The notes: generated from the sequence alone by a model not told the origin. A DNA stretch of 64,000 nt from Platynereis dumerilii (GCA_026936325.1 JAPTHN010000004.1:48325289-48389288); one strand, 5' to 3'; shown: positions 45,259 through 57,241, counted from the stretch's first letter. Made by a program: numbers and translations.

Positions 45259-46178
45259 TATGGAAAATATTGATCATATTTTCATGGTTTTCCTGTAAGG
45301 AGTAACACAATCATTCTAGTATTACTTGCAGTGATAATCAACACAATATTTCAGTAGTTGGCGTATGTTTCGATGTTTCATTATCAAAATTTTGCTCTTT
45401 TTGAAGCTTTCCTCAAAATTTGGGGCCAATTTTCTGAAAAAGGCAATAACTAACACAAATTTCAATTTAATTTTGTAATTACACTTACGCTTCATCCAGT
45501 TATCATTGATAATGCATATAAAATAGATTTAAGTCAAAACCAGAACACTTTTTTGACTTTTGTGTCACAGCATTACCCAAAATTGGCTTTTTTTCTGGAA
45601 AAATAGGCTAAAAAACAAGCTTCTATCATCATTTGCTCTGTTTGTATTCACTTTGACCGTGGCACTTATTTGGTACCAATTCGAAGCTCACATACAGACG
45701 CATAACACTGGACAGGTGAAATCATTTTAGAGGAAAATGTGTATATCTGAGCAGAAAATATGTAAGTTTTTTTTTTAAATATTTTAAAAAAATTCAAAAA
45801 TAAAGTTTTCCTCATAAAATATTTGGTGAATTTGGATGAAAACAGCCATGGAGACTTAAGAGTATATGAGTTTTGTCATCAAACAAAAAAATTAGATTTA
45901 ATTTGAAGATAAGTTATCATTTAGTCTACTTTTCTTTTACTGCCATGGAAATAAAAATGAATAAAATTTGGCAATATTCCACTTTTATCAGTTATTTCCA
46001 CAAACCACAGCAAAATGGTAAATACAGTTTCTAGAACCTAGACATGTTTGTTACAATATTATGTGGTCATTTGACACATATAAACATTTTAAAATTTTGA
46101 TGGTCATGTCACACTTTGGCTTCATTATTTTTGAAATAGGCCTTAAGTTTTAGAATTAAAAAAAGAACGGAACACCCT

Positions 46179-47104
46179 TTCCAGTATTTTTTGTATTGGT
46201 AGGCCTACTTCAGAGAAATCTCTAACATATCTTGTGAAATGGTTCACCATGCCCTGCTTTCCCCTACTTAAATATTACAATTAATTAGATGTCACATGAC
46301 ATTTGTACTCCTGCCCTGGATTCTATCCACCCCAAAGGTAGAAAACAACAGAGTGAATTAATAATGTCTTGCTTGGTGGTTTGGCAGCCATGTTGTGGTT
46401 GCTAATGACAACAAATAGTCTATTTTTAGATGCTTTCTGTCTGTTTTGATTTCCTTCCAAGACTTCTCATGAGTCTTTAGGTCAAGATCATTATGCTTGG
46501 TCCAGTCTTTTTGAAATGGAATGGTTTGGTTAGAAGAGCAATTTTGGTTCATCTTTGGCAACTTCATATGAAAATTTATTAATGTAAAATTTAGCTGTTG
46601 AATTTTTTTTTTGTCCGAATTGATTGAACTGTATTCTACAACTATAATTAATGACTTTGCAAATTAACAGGATGCTTGCGCATCGAAGCATCGAAGCTTC
46701 AACTTTTCCATTTTCAGCAAAAAAACAAAAACAAACAAAAAACCGAAATCATGTACGTCCAAATGAAAATTTTAAATTCCAATGTGATGATGCATATGTA
46801 GAATAGTTTGGATCAAATCAAAATTACTGTGAAATAATGCCTGATCAGCTTTTTAAAGTTCACTTCTGTAGATATCTATAATTACTCATTTGTGTTTGGT
46901 ACATGGACTGGAAAAGTGCCTTGACTATCTATTCTCTCCCAGAAAAAGAAGTTGTGGTATCTTAAGAAATTGGGATGGCGAATCTCACGCAATCTCCCAA
47001 TAAACGAGATATCAGTGCCAAGATAGTGACGTCATAAAACAAGGGAATGGGCTGCAACAGGGGTGGAGTTATTTGATTAGGGGTGGGGTTATAATTAAAA
47101 AACT
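46179..47104. other. Gene-free stretch
   Basis: AT-rich DNA between the 42-46 kb element and the (GATA)n tract. Nothing recognisable. Confidence 0.4.
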
Positions 47105-47108
47105 TAGG

Positions 47109-47189
47109 TGATAGATAGATAGATAGATAGACAGATAGATAGATAGATAGACAGATAGACAGATAAACAGATAGATAGATAGATAGATC
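47109..47189. repeat. (GATA)n/(GACA)n microsatellite
   Basis: Runs of ATAG interrupted by ACAG, next to a SINE-like block. Confidence 0.93.
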
Positions 47190-47194
47190 GCAAG

Positions 47195-47500
47195 GTCCCA
47201 GCCATGGCATGGAGGAGTTGGGCAGATCCTCCTGAAACCAATGCCTCACCCCACCCAGGTGCAATGAGTACTTGGCAATAAGGCAACCACAGTGATGGTG
47301 CTGGAATGAGCCCCTGCGGTTCAACCCGTATTCAAGGCTCAATACTCCCCAAGGAGTTGAGAAAGACTCTGGATTGGCCTGCCAATGACGTATGTAATTG
47401 TAAAGACGGTAGAGTATGTCTTTACGACCTCGATGCAGACTGTAAACCCACTACATAAATAGATATGGCAAATGCAGCCCTCTAAGCCCGGTTCTTTGTG
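47195..47500 (-). mobile_element. SINE-like dispersed repeat next to a (GATA)n tract
   Basis: Moderately GC-rich block, ends in ATAGATATGGCAAATGCAGCC, the family B tail signature on the minus strand. The body (for example TTGAACCGCAGGGG on the minus strand) has no protein frame I recognise. Family name not determined. Confidence 0.4.
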
Positions 47501-47939
47501 CTTGTGAGCATGAACTAAAAAAAGGTTTTTCGAAGACTAAATGGATTTTTGAAACAACCATGCTTGTTTTGCAAGTTGTATAGAAGTTTGGTTTTTCCTA
47601 AGCCCTGCAGCATTCATGGCAATACAGAATCAGCACAGTATTCACATAAACCCAAATTGGAATTAGCCCTATGCTGAGGACAAGCCCAAGAACCAATCAC
47701 ATATTTATTATTTAAGAAAGAGAATAACTAATATTACATTCAAAATTTGGAGCAATGGCTCAAAAAGGAAAGCAAAATATTTGATTGGTGTTTTCTTGTT
47801 TCTTTAATATGATACTGCCTTGTTTTCCTTCTACATTAAAAAACACCCGCAACCCCGCCCCCCCCCCCCCCCCGGCCCCCTCTCCTTACCTTCAATGATT
47901 TGAAATCCGCCCCTGGGCTGCTGAAGAGGGGTTGCTGTG

Positions 47940-47994
47940 TTTAAAGATGCATCACAGGCAGAGTTCATCCTTTGCTGAACAACTGAACATCAAG
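47940..47994 (+). other. Possible non-coding first exon of the Ly6 gene
   Basis: The stretch ending AACATCAAG is followed by GTAGGATC, a fair donor, about 2.3 kb before the coding exon. It has no useful reading frame. It is suggested only because the ATG exon seems to have an acceptor of its own. Confidence 0.18.
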
Positions 47995-48334
47995 GTAGGA
48001 TCTTCCTTTTTTTCGCTTCTAAATTTAAACCATAAGTTATGTTTGCTTTCATTTGGTTTTATTTTATTATAATAGTTGTTGACTTTCAACTTCTTTCTCA
48101 TTTCTCAATTTCTATCTTTTATTTATTTATTTTTTTTTCAAATTTTCTCATATAATTATTGAAATGTGAAATGTTTATATATATCTAATACGGATTTGTC
48201 TTTTATTTTAAGAATTAATACAAAATTTTGATAAAAAATATGTCAGAACTAGAGGATCCCCATGCTTCTTGGAATAAAGAGATAGGCCTGTGAGTAGTAG
48301 TGTGCAGTATTGTGGTTTATCATTGTGGTGCAGA

Positions 48335-48860
48335 ACTCATGGATGTTAAGTAGTGTGAAGGTAAAAATCTGTAAAGGAAGAGTAAAGAGGAAGATTGATG
48401 TATGACATGGCCTGATCCATGGATAATTGAGGATTCCTATGCAGAAAGAAAAATCAGCCAAAAAGGTAAATTTCTAATATGGATTAGGATATATAGAATT
48501 AGCCAGTCGATAGGGGAAAGTAGAAAGGATTGAAATTGTGTAGTTTTGTTAAGTTGGTTTGTAGTGTCCTGATTTGTAACAAAGAACCTGTTTTGTATAG
48601 TTAATTTGATGCCTCCCTCTTCTGAGCCCAGGGAGAACAATCCACTACTACTGTTGCAGCCACGTGAATAGAGCTGTCTGGATAGCATACATGTGTGGAT
48701 AGGGTGTTAGAAGTAAGAGATAGTTCTGTAAAGATAAAAATCTGTAGAGGTTTTGAAAAGATGAAGATTGATGTATAGCATGGCCAGATTGATGAAGAAT
48801 TGGCGATTTGTATACAAAAAGAAAATGTGAGCAAACAACAAAAATATAAGATAGGATATA
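48335..48860. repeat. Direct duplication about 380 bp apart
   Basis: AGATTGATGTATGACATGGCC and its partner AGATTGATGTATAGCATGGCC, each preceded by AAAAATCTGTA and followed by AAAGAAAA and GGATATA words. The second copy runs into the foldback element. Confidence 0.6.
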
Positions 48861-49861
48861 CGAGGGGCGTTCACAAAAGTTCGAGACTTTTTTTTATATG
48901 GACATTTAATTTCAATCTTGAACTATGAATTTTTCACAGGATGAAATTCAGCATATTTGGAATGGATTTCCAAAATTATGGAAAATTTGGACATTTTTAA
49001 GTCATTCTGTGGTTGCCATGGAAACTGAAAGTTCAGCTTCTTGGGGCAGGTAACACTAAAACCTCTAAAGCCAATTAATTTTGCCTGTGAGGGACCTCTC
49101 TCTGTCGCTTGCATTAATGAGATTGACAATATTTGCAACAAGAAATATAATATTAGCCTTAAAAAATGCTCCCAAGCTCACCAAAAGCATTGATTCATAC
49201 ACCTGACCTGTTGAAGTAAATGTTCCTTGAAGTCCTCCAAACAAAGTTTTGTGAAAGAATTTCGGTCATATTAAGTCTTATCTCCTCCAGTGCCTGGCAC
49301 TATAGCCCACATGGACTAAAGTAAGGAAAAACCAGGACTTATGTAAAGCAACATGTCACAGGAATAGCTAGGATGTATTATGCTGTCCATTTTGGTCACT
49401 TGTTCATACTAGTGAATCCATGCTTTCTACAAGTCCTAATATAGTCAAGGAAACACACCTTTGCCTCCTGAATTTCCCTCGCCAAATCCGCATGCAGGAT
49501 TGCTTTCCTATATGGGTTCAGTGTAAGAATACACACATTTGGTGTGCTTGAAAGCATATTTAGAAGCTAATATCATATTTCTTGTGTCAAATATTGTCAA
49601 TCTCACTAATACAAGTGACAGAGAGAAGTCTCCCACAGTCACAATTTCTTGGCATTCTTGGTGTCAGTGTTACCTGCTCCAAGAAGCTGAACTTTCAGTT
49701 TCCAAGGCAACCACAGAATGATTTTAAAATGTCCAAATTATGCAAAATTTTGGAAATCCATTCCAAATATGCTGAATGTTGTCCTGTGAAAAATTCATAG
49801 ATCTAGATTGAAAATAAGTACCCATATGAAAAAAAGCCTCAAACTTTCTGAACGCCCCTCG
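48861..49861. mobile_element. Mariner-like foldback element with arms of about 280 bp
   Basis: Begins CGAGGGGCGTTCACAAAAGT and ends TTTCTGAACGCCCCTCG, flanked by TATA on both sides (TA duplication plausible). The two arms are imperfect inverted copies, so each carries a similar 72-codon frame pointing outward. The centre has a minus-strand fragment reading LNPYRKAILHADLAREIQEA, possibly a transposase remnant. Confidence 0.78.
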
Positions 49862-50262
49862 TATAATCAAAACGAGTTGGCCTTTTTTTTCATGCATTGT
49901 ACATGCAATTCCATTCACTTTGGTTGGGCCTATCATTCAAGGTCCCAAAATAAGCCCAAAAAACTCACGTCTGGGTACTTGCTTGAAAAAAAGCAAAATT
50001 TGTTGAATTTTGTCCAGTAAAAATATCTATAATTCTAATTTAAAAAACAAATATCCATGCATTTGAAGAAGAAAAAACATGATCATACCGAATGTCCCTT
50101 GATGAGCCCTGGCATTGCCCCCCCCCTCCCCCATTCTTTCTTTCAATTAAAAAAATCTTGGTTAGAACTGTCTATGATATTACCAAACTGTTAATACCTT
50201 TTTGTAAAATATAATAATGATAAATAAATAAATATTAAATATCTATCTATGTCTTTCAGAAA

Positions 50263-50323
50263 ATGCAGTGTGGTAATTTGGAAGTACTTCTTGCCTTTTT
50301 GTGCAGTCTTCTTTGGTCTTCAG
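50263..50323 (+). CDS. Ly6 exon 1: start codon and signal peptide
   Basis: ATG at 50263, donor GTAAGA at 50324, ending in phase 1. An acceptor-like GTCTTTCAG ends at 50259, only three bases before the ATG, so this is probably an internal exon preceded by a non-coding 5' exon. Confidence 0.8.
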
Positions 50324-53323
50324 GTAAGAAAATATTTTTTGTTAATTACGATGGTCCACAAAAAATCTTTCTTCTAAATTTCCTTAATTCGAATCTTGCA
50401 TTCTGATCACATAGATCAACTTAGAAAATGTTGTGTTAAAATTTCAGGGAACCAATTTATATTTAGAGGTTGCACAAAGCCATTGAAGTGTGACATGAGA
50501 TTGCCCATTGGCGAACTGCAAAATCAGCAGTATTCACAAATCTTTCAATAATGGTCAATAATTGTCAATTATTTTGATTATTAATTGACATTAATTTATC
50601 TATTTTAAGTATACATGTAGTATTATGTCATGTACAGGTTGCCCAAGTCAGGCCTAATGTTATTTCTTTTGATTTGCAAAGTTTTCCAACAGGTCAAGAT
50701 TGAGGTTACATTGGTCAATATTCAACATATAAAAAATAGAATAACCCCCAGCTAGATATTACTTGGTTCTCCAAGTTTTTCATATACCTAAGAGAAAGCA
50801 AAAAAAAAAAACTACATTATAAATGTGTTGTACACATCAAGATTAAGTAGGTATTTTTTTGCATAAATATTATGACGAAATTTTGTGTCTTTGTTGTTGA
50901 GTCATGATGCAATTTTTGATGATTTTTCACTGAAAATTATCACTTTTTCCGGGTCACCACAAGAAAATTTTCAAATAATTCTCAACCACTAAAAATGTTT
51001 TATGATATCTTTTATACAAAAATCTAATGTCTGAGGAAAAAATCATTGCAATTACTCGAATTCAATCACCAATTTAAGAACTTTGAAATTCTGATACCTT
51101 GAATGTCCAAATTATTCCAGCATTTTGATCATGAGTGTAGAGCTTGTTGCTTGCAGTAAATGGAGACCTGGAGCTTGTTGTTTGCAGTAAATGGAGACCT
51201 AGTTATATGTATAGAGCTTGTTGTTTGCAGTAAATGGAGACCTAGTTATATAGAGCTTGTTGTTTGCAGTAAATGGAGACTAGTTATATAGAGCTTGTTG
51301 TTTGCAGTAAATGGAGACCTGTGGTCCTGCTATACTTGCCAGTCTGGCTACAAGTCTTCCATGGCAGCTAAGATGAAGGACTTCCTTCCAATGGTCAACA
51401 CAACAGGGAAGACCAACTTTGCGTCCTGCGGAGATCCATTCAAGGAAGAGTCCATCACGGCCAGCTACAAGTGCAAGGGAGCTGACAAATGTCTGGTAAG
51501 AATCGATTCTATCAGTCAGGGGGGGGGGAGAGATCCAGAAAATCTTTTGTGGGGGTCTACACTCTTAACACAAAAAGTTCTTAATGGTTTAATATATATA
51601 AAGAACCTTCTACAGCTGAAAAATTTTGTTAAGGGTTCAACAGAATTGAAAAGGTCCAATACTGATGGGAAGGCTCTTTGATGGAGCGCTATGCTCCCAA
51701 CTTGAGAAAAAGGGGTTCCATTGTGGGAGTTCAGTGCAGCTGGATTATCTAAGTGTTGTTTTTGTTTGCTGTTGGAACCTTTTTAAAAGTTGAATAATGA
51801 ACTTTTTAGGGTTCCTCATCTATACCAGCTTATGGAGCCCTTACAGGTTCCATATAAAACCTTTTTGTTAAGAGTGTACCATGTTACGGAACGAATAGTC
51901 CTCAACATTTAACACAACTCCATGTTGATATTTAACAAGCACTCTTAGAGAACAGCACCGGCCATGCTGCACATGCTTTATCAGTGGAATCGACATATAT
52001 ATATATGTATGGTGGATGAGAGAAATAAAACTATATTTAATTTATTTTTCGATTACCTGCTGGACGTGGGTGTAACTTCAATTAATATCAGAAATGACTT
52101 GCTCAATAAAAACTGTTTCTTTTCCTTGCCTCCAATTTCAGTTACAAATTTTTGTTAATATTCTATGCATAAATATTCAAAGTCTAATTTTTTCTTGAAA
52201 TGCTGTTTATTTTGTAAGATATTTCAATACTTTAATGCTTCCCAATAATAATATAATTTTATGCATGGTGTTTAACTGGAATTAAATAAGTATGAAGCTG
52301 ATTGAAAATATTGGGTACGAGTACAATTAAGCTGACAGATGACAGGGAGGTGTGAAAATGAATTGCACTTCAGGCCTAAATGGTGAAGTCTTGAAGAGCA
52401 ATTCAGCATTGAACAGCAATTATTGATTGGAAAGGAGCAAATGCAATAAAAGATATCAACACCCTGTTAAGTTTTGTGACATCTCAAATACAGCACACAG
52501 TGCAGAGACAGCCCCAATACACAAGAAAATGGCGGCGCAATATCAGTGTGACCTGGCCAGCGCTAGCCATTACAAAGGATGTTTATAACTGTAATATTAT
52601 TGCATTTAACTAAAAAAAGACACAATTCGCAGAATCTAAGATGTAGTAACTGAGAATAACATATAAAATAAACCCTTGGAATGATCTGGTTTGGCCTGGG
52701 GCCTCGTGACTCACACAGTATGGATATCACTGCATTACCGTCCTATGCATAGGATGCATGGCCGGTAATTAGCATGTAAAAACCTCTGAAATATTAAAAA
52801 AAACAGAAAATCACATTTGTAAGAAGCTGAATTTTATTATCCCAATTTCTCTTTTTTTAGAAAAAACATTAGAGAGTCCTCCATTTTACTAGCCCAGAAT
52901 ATCTTCACAAAATTTAGCGAACAATTGAGTGTGTGACCTTTCATGCGAAAATGTTTGCCCATTATTTTCTAAATAGTAATCTTCTAAAAATAATGTATTT
53001 GTAATTGTTTAAACGTAACAAAATAGGTCTCCTTCACTAATTTCAAACTAAAAAATCTATTAAAATGTTATCAATTTGTAAAAAGAATTGCAACTTATCT
53101 CTTGCAGAAATTTACTTACAAAATGGACGAAGACAGTTTTGTGTTCCGCAGTTGCGCGACATCCAACGAATGCTCAGCTGTCGCCCATAAAGCCAACGGC
53201 AAGAAAGATGTCTACCAAGAATGCTGTACTGGAAACTACTGCAACCACGCTTATGGCAATCGGGCTTTTGCTACCGCCATTTTTGCAGTTGCCGCAACAA
53301 CCATTTTAGCGATTTTTGCTTAA
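50263..53323 (+). CDS. Ly6/uPAR-domain GPI-anchored protein (3 coding exons, complete)
   Basis: Coding exons 50263-50323, 51308-51495 and 53108-53323 join in phases 1 and 0 to give 154 residues. The N-terminus MQCGNLEVLLAFLCSLLWSS is a signal peptide. The mature part has ten cysteines: WSCYTC, FASCG, YKCKGADKC, RSCATSNEC and ECCTGNYCN. A C-x-x-C start and a CC...CN end define a three-finger Ly6 fold. The C-terminal run AFATAIFAVAATTILAIFA after a small polar patch (HAYGN) is a GPI-attachment type signal. Such proteins sit on the outer membrane face and modulate receptors or adhesion; the invertebrate quiver/sleepless and Boudin-like groups are possible relatives. The specific ligand is unknown. 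Confidence 0.85.
51137..51307 (+). repeat. Five-copy minisatellite carrying the exon 2 splice acceptor
   Basis: Units of 31-43 bp share GAGCTTGTTGTTTGCAG and TAAATGGAGACCTAG. Acceptor-like AG ends fall at 51156, 51187, 51230, 51269 and 51307. Only the last joins exon 1 to an open frame; reading from each of the other four meets a stop before the Ly6 cysteines are finished. Confidence 0.9.
51308..51495 (+). CDS. Ly6 exon 2: first half of three-finger domain
   Basis: The acceptor TTTGCAG ends at 51307 and is the last of five near-identical copies. The donor is GTAAGA. It enters in phase 1 as V-N-G-D-L-W-S-C-Y-T-C and leaves in phase 0 after GADKCL. Six of the ten cysteines... CYTC, ASC, YKC and DKC account for the five encoded here. 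Confidence 0.85.
51558..51878. mobile_element. MITE (321 bp), complete copy, in Ly6 intron 2
   Basis: Inverted ends TACACTCTTAACACAAAAAG and CTTTTTGTTAAGAGTGTA, TA duplication. Body includes TATGCTCCCAACTTGAG and repeated AAGGTTCC-type words. A second copy lies at 21651..21887. Confidence 0.82.
53108..53323 (+). CDS. Ly6 exon 3: second half of domain and GPI signal
   Basis: Acceptor CTCTTGCAG, phase 0, TAA at 53321-53323. It encodes KFTYKMDEDSFVFRSCATSN, then ECSAV, QECCTGNYCN and the hydrophobic C-terminus. A second open frame overlapping in another register is a shadow. No close AATAAA follows; the 3' end is not located. Confidence 0.87.
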   Translation, partial: KFTYKMDEDSFVFRSCATSNECSAVAHKANGKKDVYQECCTGNYCNHAYGNRAFATAIFAVAATTILAIFA

Positions 53324-56199
53324 AATTATAAAGACATTTTACGGTCACTTTAAATGTTTTTAATCATCACCTAATATTGTTATTGTATAACATTGTTAAG
53401 GGTAATATTGAAGTCACTTGTTATTGTATATACACAGTTATAATATACATAGTGGTATATAATCCAAAGTCTACCTTTTTAAATTCTCTTCCTTGGATAC
53501 AAACATCATGGCAACATATTACCATTGGATACCGGATAACCATAACGTAATGAGAGTAAGCCCTCAAGGAAAATCAAATGGAAAAAATCCGTTTTAAACT
53601 TTTAGGCCTACGAACAAACCTTCGACTCGATTTAACCTTAATCCTGGTCATAGCCTCTGTTAGTGAAATTGAACCATTGTGTTTCGCAAACCATCGTAAA
53701 AGTTGTGGTTTTGTCGAATAAGAACACAATGTGAGAAGGGCTTGATGAAATTGGTATAGTCTTGCGAAGAAATGAAGCATCAAAACATTCCTCATAACTG
53801 GAACAATAATGAAAAAGGACAATTAACCCAAAGTTATAGGTACAAAAAGTGGATTATTTGCTCCTAAAGATATTATTCGAAAACCGGATTCTGGAAACTA
53901 CTGAGACGAAGGAACACTTGTTTGAATTGCATTTATATTAATGTTCCCTGTATCTATTGCTCAAACTTTAGGATTACCTCAGATTGTATGATCTATCTAT
54001 ACAATGATTTATGCATATCAAACACATATCAACAAGTACATACTGACAGTTCAAAACAAATTGCAAATTAATGCTTTGTATACACATTCATTGTTCATCA
54101 CATTGATGATTCTTGTCACATTAAATTTGTTTATTTGGATATATAAGTGCTAGTTATATCCCGCGTTTGAGGGAATATGTGATATATACCGAGGCGTAAG
54201 CCGAGGTGTATATCACATATTCACGAAAACAAGGGATATAACTAACTTATACCCAAACACAATAAAACATAAACAAAGAGATTTAAAAAATGAAATAAAA
54301 CAAAGAAGGATTTGACTGAAATAGAAAACAGCTACAAACAATTTGCCAAGTGGGATTAATTAAATAACATGAAAGTGTCAGTTGAAGAAAAAAATCCAAA
54401 AGGCTACATGGTTGACATATATGAAATTCTTACTTATTCTGAGAATTTTCTGGGATATACAACTCCAATGCATGTGAAAGGTATTGTAAATTATCAATCA
54501 AATTTATACGAAAAAGCTAAAGAGATTTCCCATACATATTTTTTAGAATCTGATTATAGAAGCAATTGTGATTTCAATACTTAGCATAGGAAATTATTAG
54601 GCATATAAGCGTCCCAATTACCCACTTCAATACATATATGCTCAGATAATATAATAAGGTAATAAGTAGCTAGTAGCAAAAGTATTAGAAAAAATATTTG
54701 GAACAAAATTTTAAAAAGTGGAAAACGAAACCTGTCGAATATTGAACAAATATTTGGGGAAAAAAATTATCTGGAAAAAAGAATTGAAAAGAAAAATTTG
54801 GAAAAAATATGAGGGCAAAAAAGTCAGGGGAAAAAAGTATGCGAAAAAAAATATTTGAAAAAAGAAATTTTGGGTGAAAACAATTAATTAATTAATAGGG
54901 TAAAGAATTAGGGTGGGGGTTGGTAAAAATATGAAGGGAAATAGGCAAAAGAAAAAAATGAGGAGAAAAAGAGTTACAAAATCAATGAGAATGTACATAT
55001 ATATTGGATTATTAGGGGTGACTACCAGTATAAAGGGAGACAGGGGCTTGGAGTTTTAAATTTATGGTAACAGTAAAAGACCTATTTATTTCGAGTTTTT
55101 ATCAAACAAAACCATGTTATGAAATATCCCCACCACCAATAATTATTTATTTTAACATTGCTCAAAAGTAATTTATTTATTTTTCCAAAACTTGAAAATA
55201 ATTCTTTATTTAAAATAAACTGCAAGCCTTCTCCCCCTCCCGGATATCTAATATGGTTGAACCCTTACTCTTAAGTAGTCATGATATTTGCATTAAAAAT
55301 CCAGATTTGGCTGAAATTAAAGGATTTATGGATTTGTCAAAAGCTTTAGGTTTTATAATACTTTTGTTTATTTTTGTTTAGTTGTTGGAAATTCTCTGTT
55401 TCGTGCAGTTTTGCTGTTTGCGTTGTGAGATTTGTTAAACAGTGAGGCTTTATATACTCCCATGGGCGTATAAGTGAACAACAAAGAATATAGGATATAT
55501 ACCAGCCAAATACAGGCTTCTGATTGGCTGATGGGTCATAGGTATGGTATAAGCCTATATATATAGTCAATTTCCGATATTTCAGCATTCGCAATATTAA
55601 TTATAACCGAGACCACTTTTAAGAATAAAAAACTACAAATACAATTATTTTTCACGAATAATCTCTTCATCTGATTTGAAGACTTAGTCTTTCATTTTGT
55701 CATTTGTATTTTCATGATTACATACTCATGTAGGCTGATGCCAAACATAAATGCAATTTTTCTCAAAATACCCACTTCAGCAAAGATTCTCTGGGTGAAA
55801 ATATCTCGTGACACCTTGTTGCTAATGTTACACGTACTCGGTACACCTCAATGCTCAATGCAAATTTATGATTATACATGTTTTTCTCTTATTCATGTAC
55901 TCAGTTAACACATGTGACTAAATAATAAAGAAATATTAATCCACCGTTGATTATGAGAGTGTTTTTCATTTTTCAAACAAAATATCAAGGTTCGAGACAG
56001 GTGATTACAAGAAACAGTCAATGCCAAACAATGCTGAACAAGATAATCCAGCTTGCTATTTTGTAAAAGGGCCTCTTGAAACACTATCAGAACATAATAA
56101 TATGTGGCAGAGCCAGTGACAATTTGACGAAGAATTTATAATTTGAACATTTGAGCATCCATTTATCTGCGTGGAATTGTTCATGGACTATACCGATAT
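53324..56199. other. Gene-free stretch after the Ly6 gene
   Basis: Ly6 3' UTR of unknown length, hairpin module 2, then purine-rich sequence at 54.66-55.0 kb (GGAAAAAA-type words). A 71-codon frame at 54369 has coding-like composition but no domain I can name; it may be a remnant inside a mobile element bounded by the hairpin and 55.57 kb. Confidence 0.4.
54152..54245. repeat. Strong hairpin (palindromic module 2)
   Basis: AGTTATATCCC...GAATATGTGATATA pairs with TATATCACATATTC...GGGATATAACT; centre CCGAGGCGTAAGCCGAGG. Confidence 0.85.
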
Positions 56200-56352
56200 C
56201 AGCGGTATATTTAGGGGGGTGGGCACTGGGCCATGTCCCCCCCCCCTCAGGCCCAAAATTAAGATGGGAGAGATAGGAAACGCCACGGAGCGCTGCATAT
56301 TAACCCCATGTAATGGCTCATCCCTCAGGCCATTTCTAGATACGCCCCTAGC
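56200..56352. mobile_element. Small MITE of the GCATATTTAGGG type
   Basis: Begins GGTATATTTAGGGGGG, contains CCCAAAATTAAGATGGGAGA and ends TTTCTAGATACGCCCCTA. The internal block is repeated at 57.9 kb. Confidence 0.6.
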
Positions 56353-56585
56353 GATATTGCATGGGATATCTCGTAAATGGAATGACTAACAGGACAAATC
56401 GGAGGACGCTAATTTACAAGATGAGGTAAGACAAATTCTCCTATGGCCATGTCAACACAGAATTTTTGCCAACACGAATTGAAACTGTGGACGCAGTTAT
56501 TCAAATATCGCAGATGTTTCGAGGTTATACTTTGCTGCATAGGCTTGGTCCACAGTGACTACATACACAGTTCTTATGCCCCATT

Positions 56586-57238
56586 CTCACGGCACGTTAC
56601 GGAGCACTTTAGGCGTCGGCGGGATGGTATTTCCTGGTAATTTGGATGAATTTGGGTGATCCGCCGTCGACTTTTCACATCCCACAGGGGTAGTTTTTGT
56701 TCCCCTCAGGGGTTCCTAGAAATGGAAAAACTGCGCCGTGGATGTCAAAAAAGATTCAACACGTTCAAACTTTTTTTTCATGACGGCGGAACAAAGCCCA
56801 AAATTTTCTTGATTTTTGGATGTGCGGCAGGGGATTTTTTCAGTGAGAACGTCTCAAAAACATTTCCGGCGGGATATAAGCACATCCCCTGCCCCTGAGG
56901 GGACCTCTCCTGCCTCTCCTGCCTCTCCTGCCCCTGGGGGGACATTTGCAGCCTCGCCGGCAGTTTTTGACATCCCGCTGACGGCCTTTTGACATCCCGC
57001 CGACGATCTTTGACATCCCACAGGCATTTAGATCTTGCCCCCCAGGCATTTAGATCTTTCCCTCAGGCATATGATCTTATCCCGCCGATTTACGATCTTA
57101 TCCCGCCGTGATATGCTTTTAATTAATTATATAATCGTTTTATAAACATTGTATGTCGCCGGGATGGTCATTTTTTTCCTAGAATTCATGTCAAGCTACC
57201 CCTCAGCGGTAAAAAAGTTCTCCGTAACGTGCCGTGAG
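56586..57238. mobile_element. GC-rich inverted-repeat element with internal CCCGCCG repeats, ATT duplication
   Basis: Ends CTCACGGCACGTTACGGAG and CTCCGTAACGTGCCGTGAG, flanked by ATT (56583-56585, 57239-57241). Inside, words such as GACATCCCGCCGACG and GATCTTATCCCGCCG recur many times. No transposase frame; superfamily not assigned beyond a 3-bp duplication. Confidence 0.75.
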
Positions 57239-57241
57239 ATT

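Larger units (their letters stand above)
42046..46178. mobile_element. Older outer inverted-repeat element hosting the 42135..44554 insertion
   Basis: GGCCTAATTCAAAAATAATG at 42.06 kb is mirrored by CATTATTTTTGAAATAGGCC at about 46.12 kb. The right end reads GGAACACCCT and the left has GATGTTCC. No clean target duplication is visible. The inner element splits it. Confidence 0.5.
47501..50259. other. Region upstream of the Ly6 coding start
   Basis: Contains a C17 run at about 47857, the possible non-coding exon, a direct duplication near 48.33 and 48.71 kb and the mariner-like foldback. No TATA-bearing promoter identified. Confidence 0.4.

Noticed and set aside
51137-51307. CRISPR-like direct repeats
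   Set aside because: Unit spacing is irregular, there are no unique spacers, and the setting is an animal intron.
53088-53309. Alternative frame over Ly6 exon 3
   Set aside because: It lacks the cysteine pattern; the chosen frame joins exon 2 in phase 0 and ends in a GPI-type signal.
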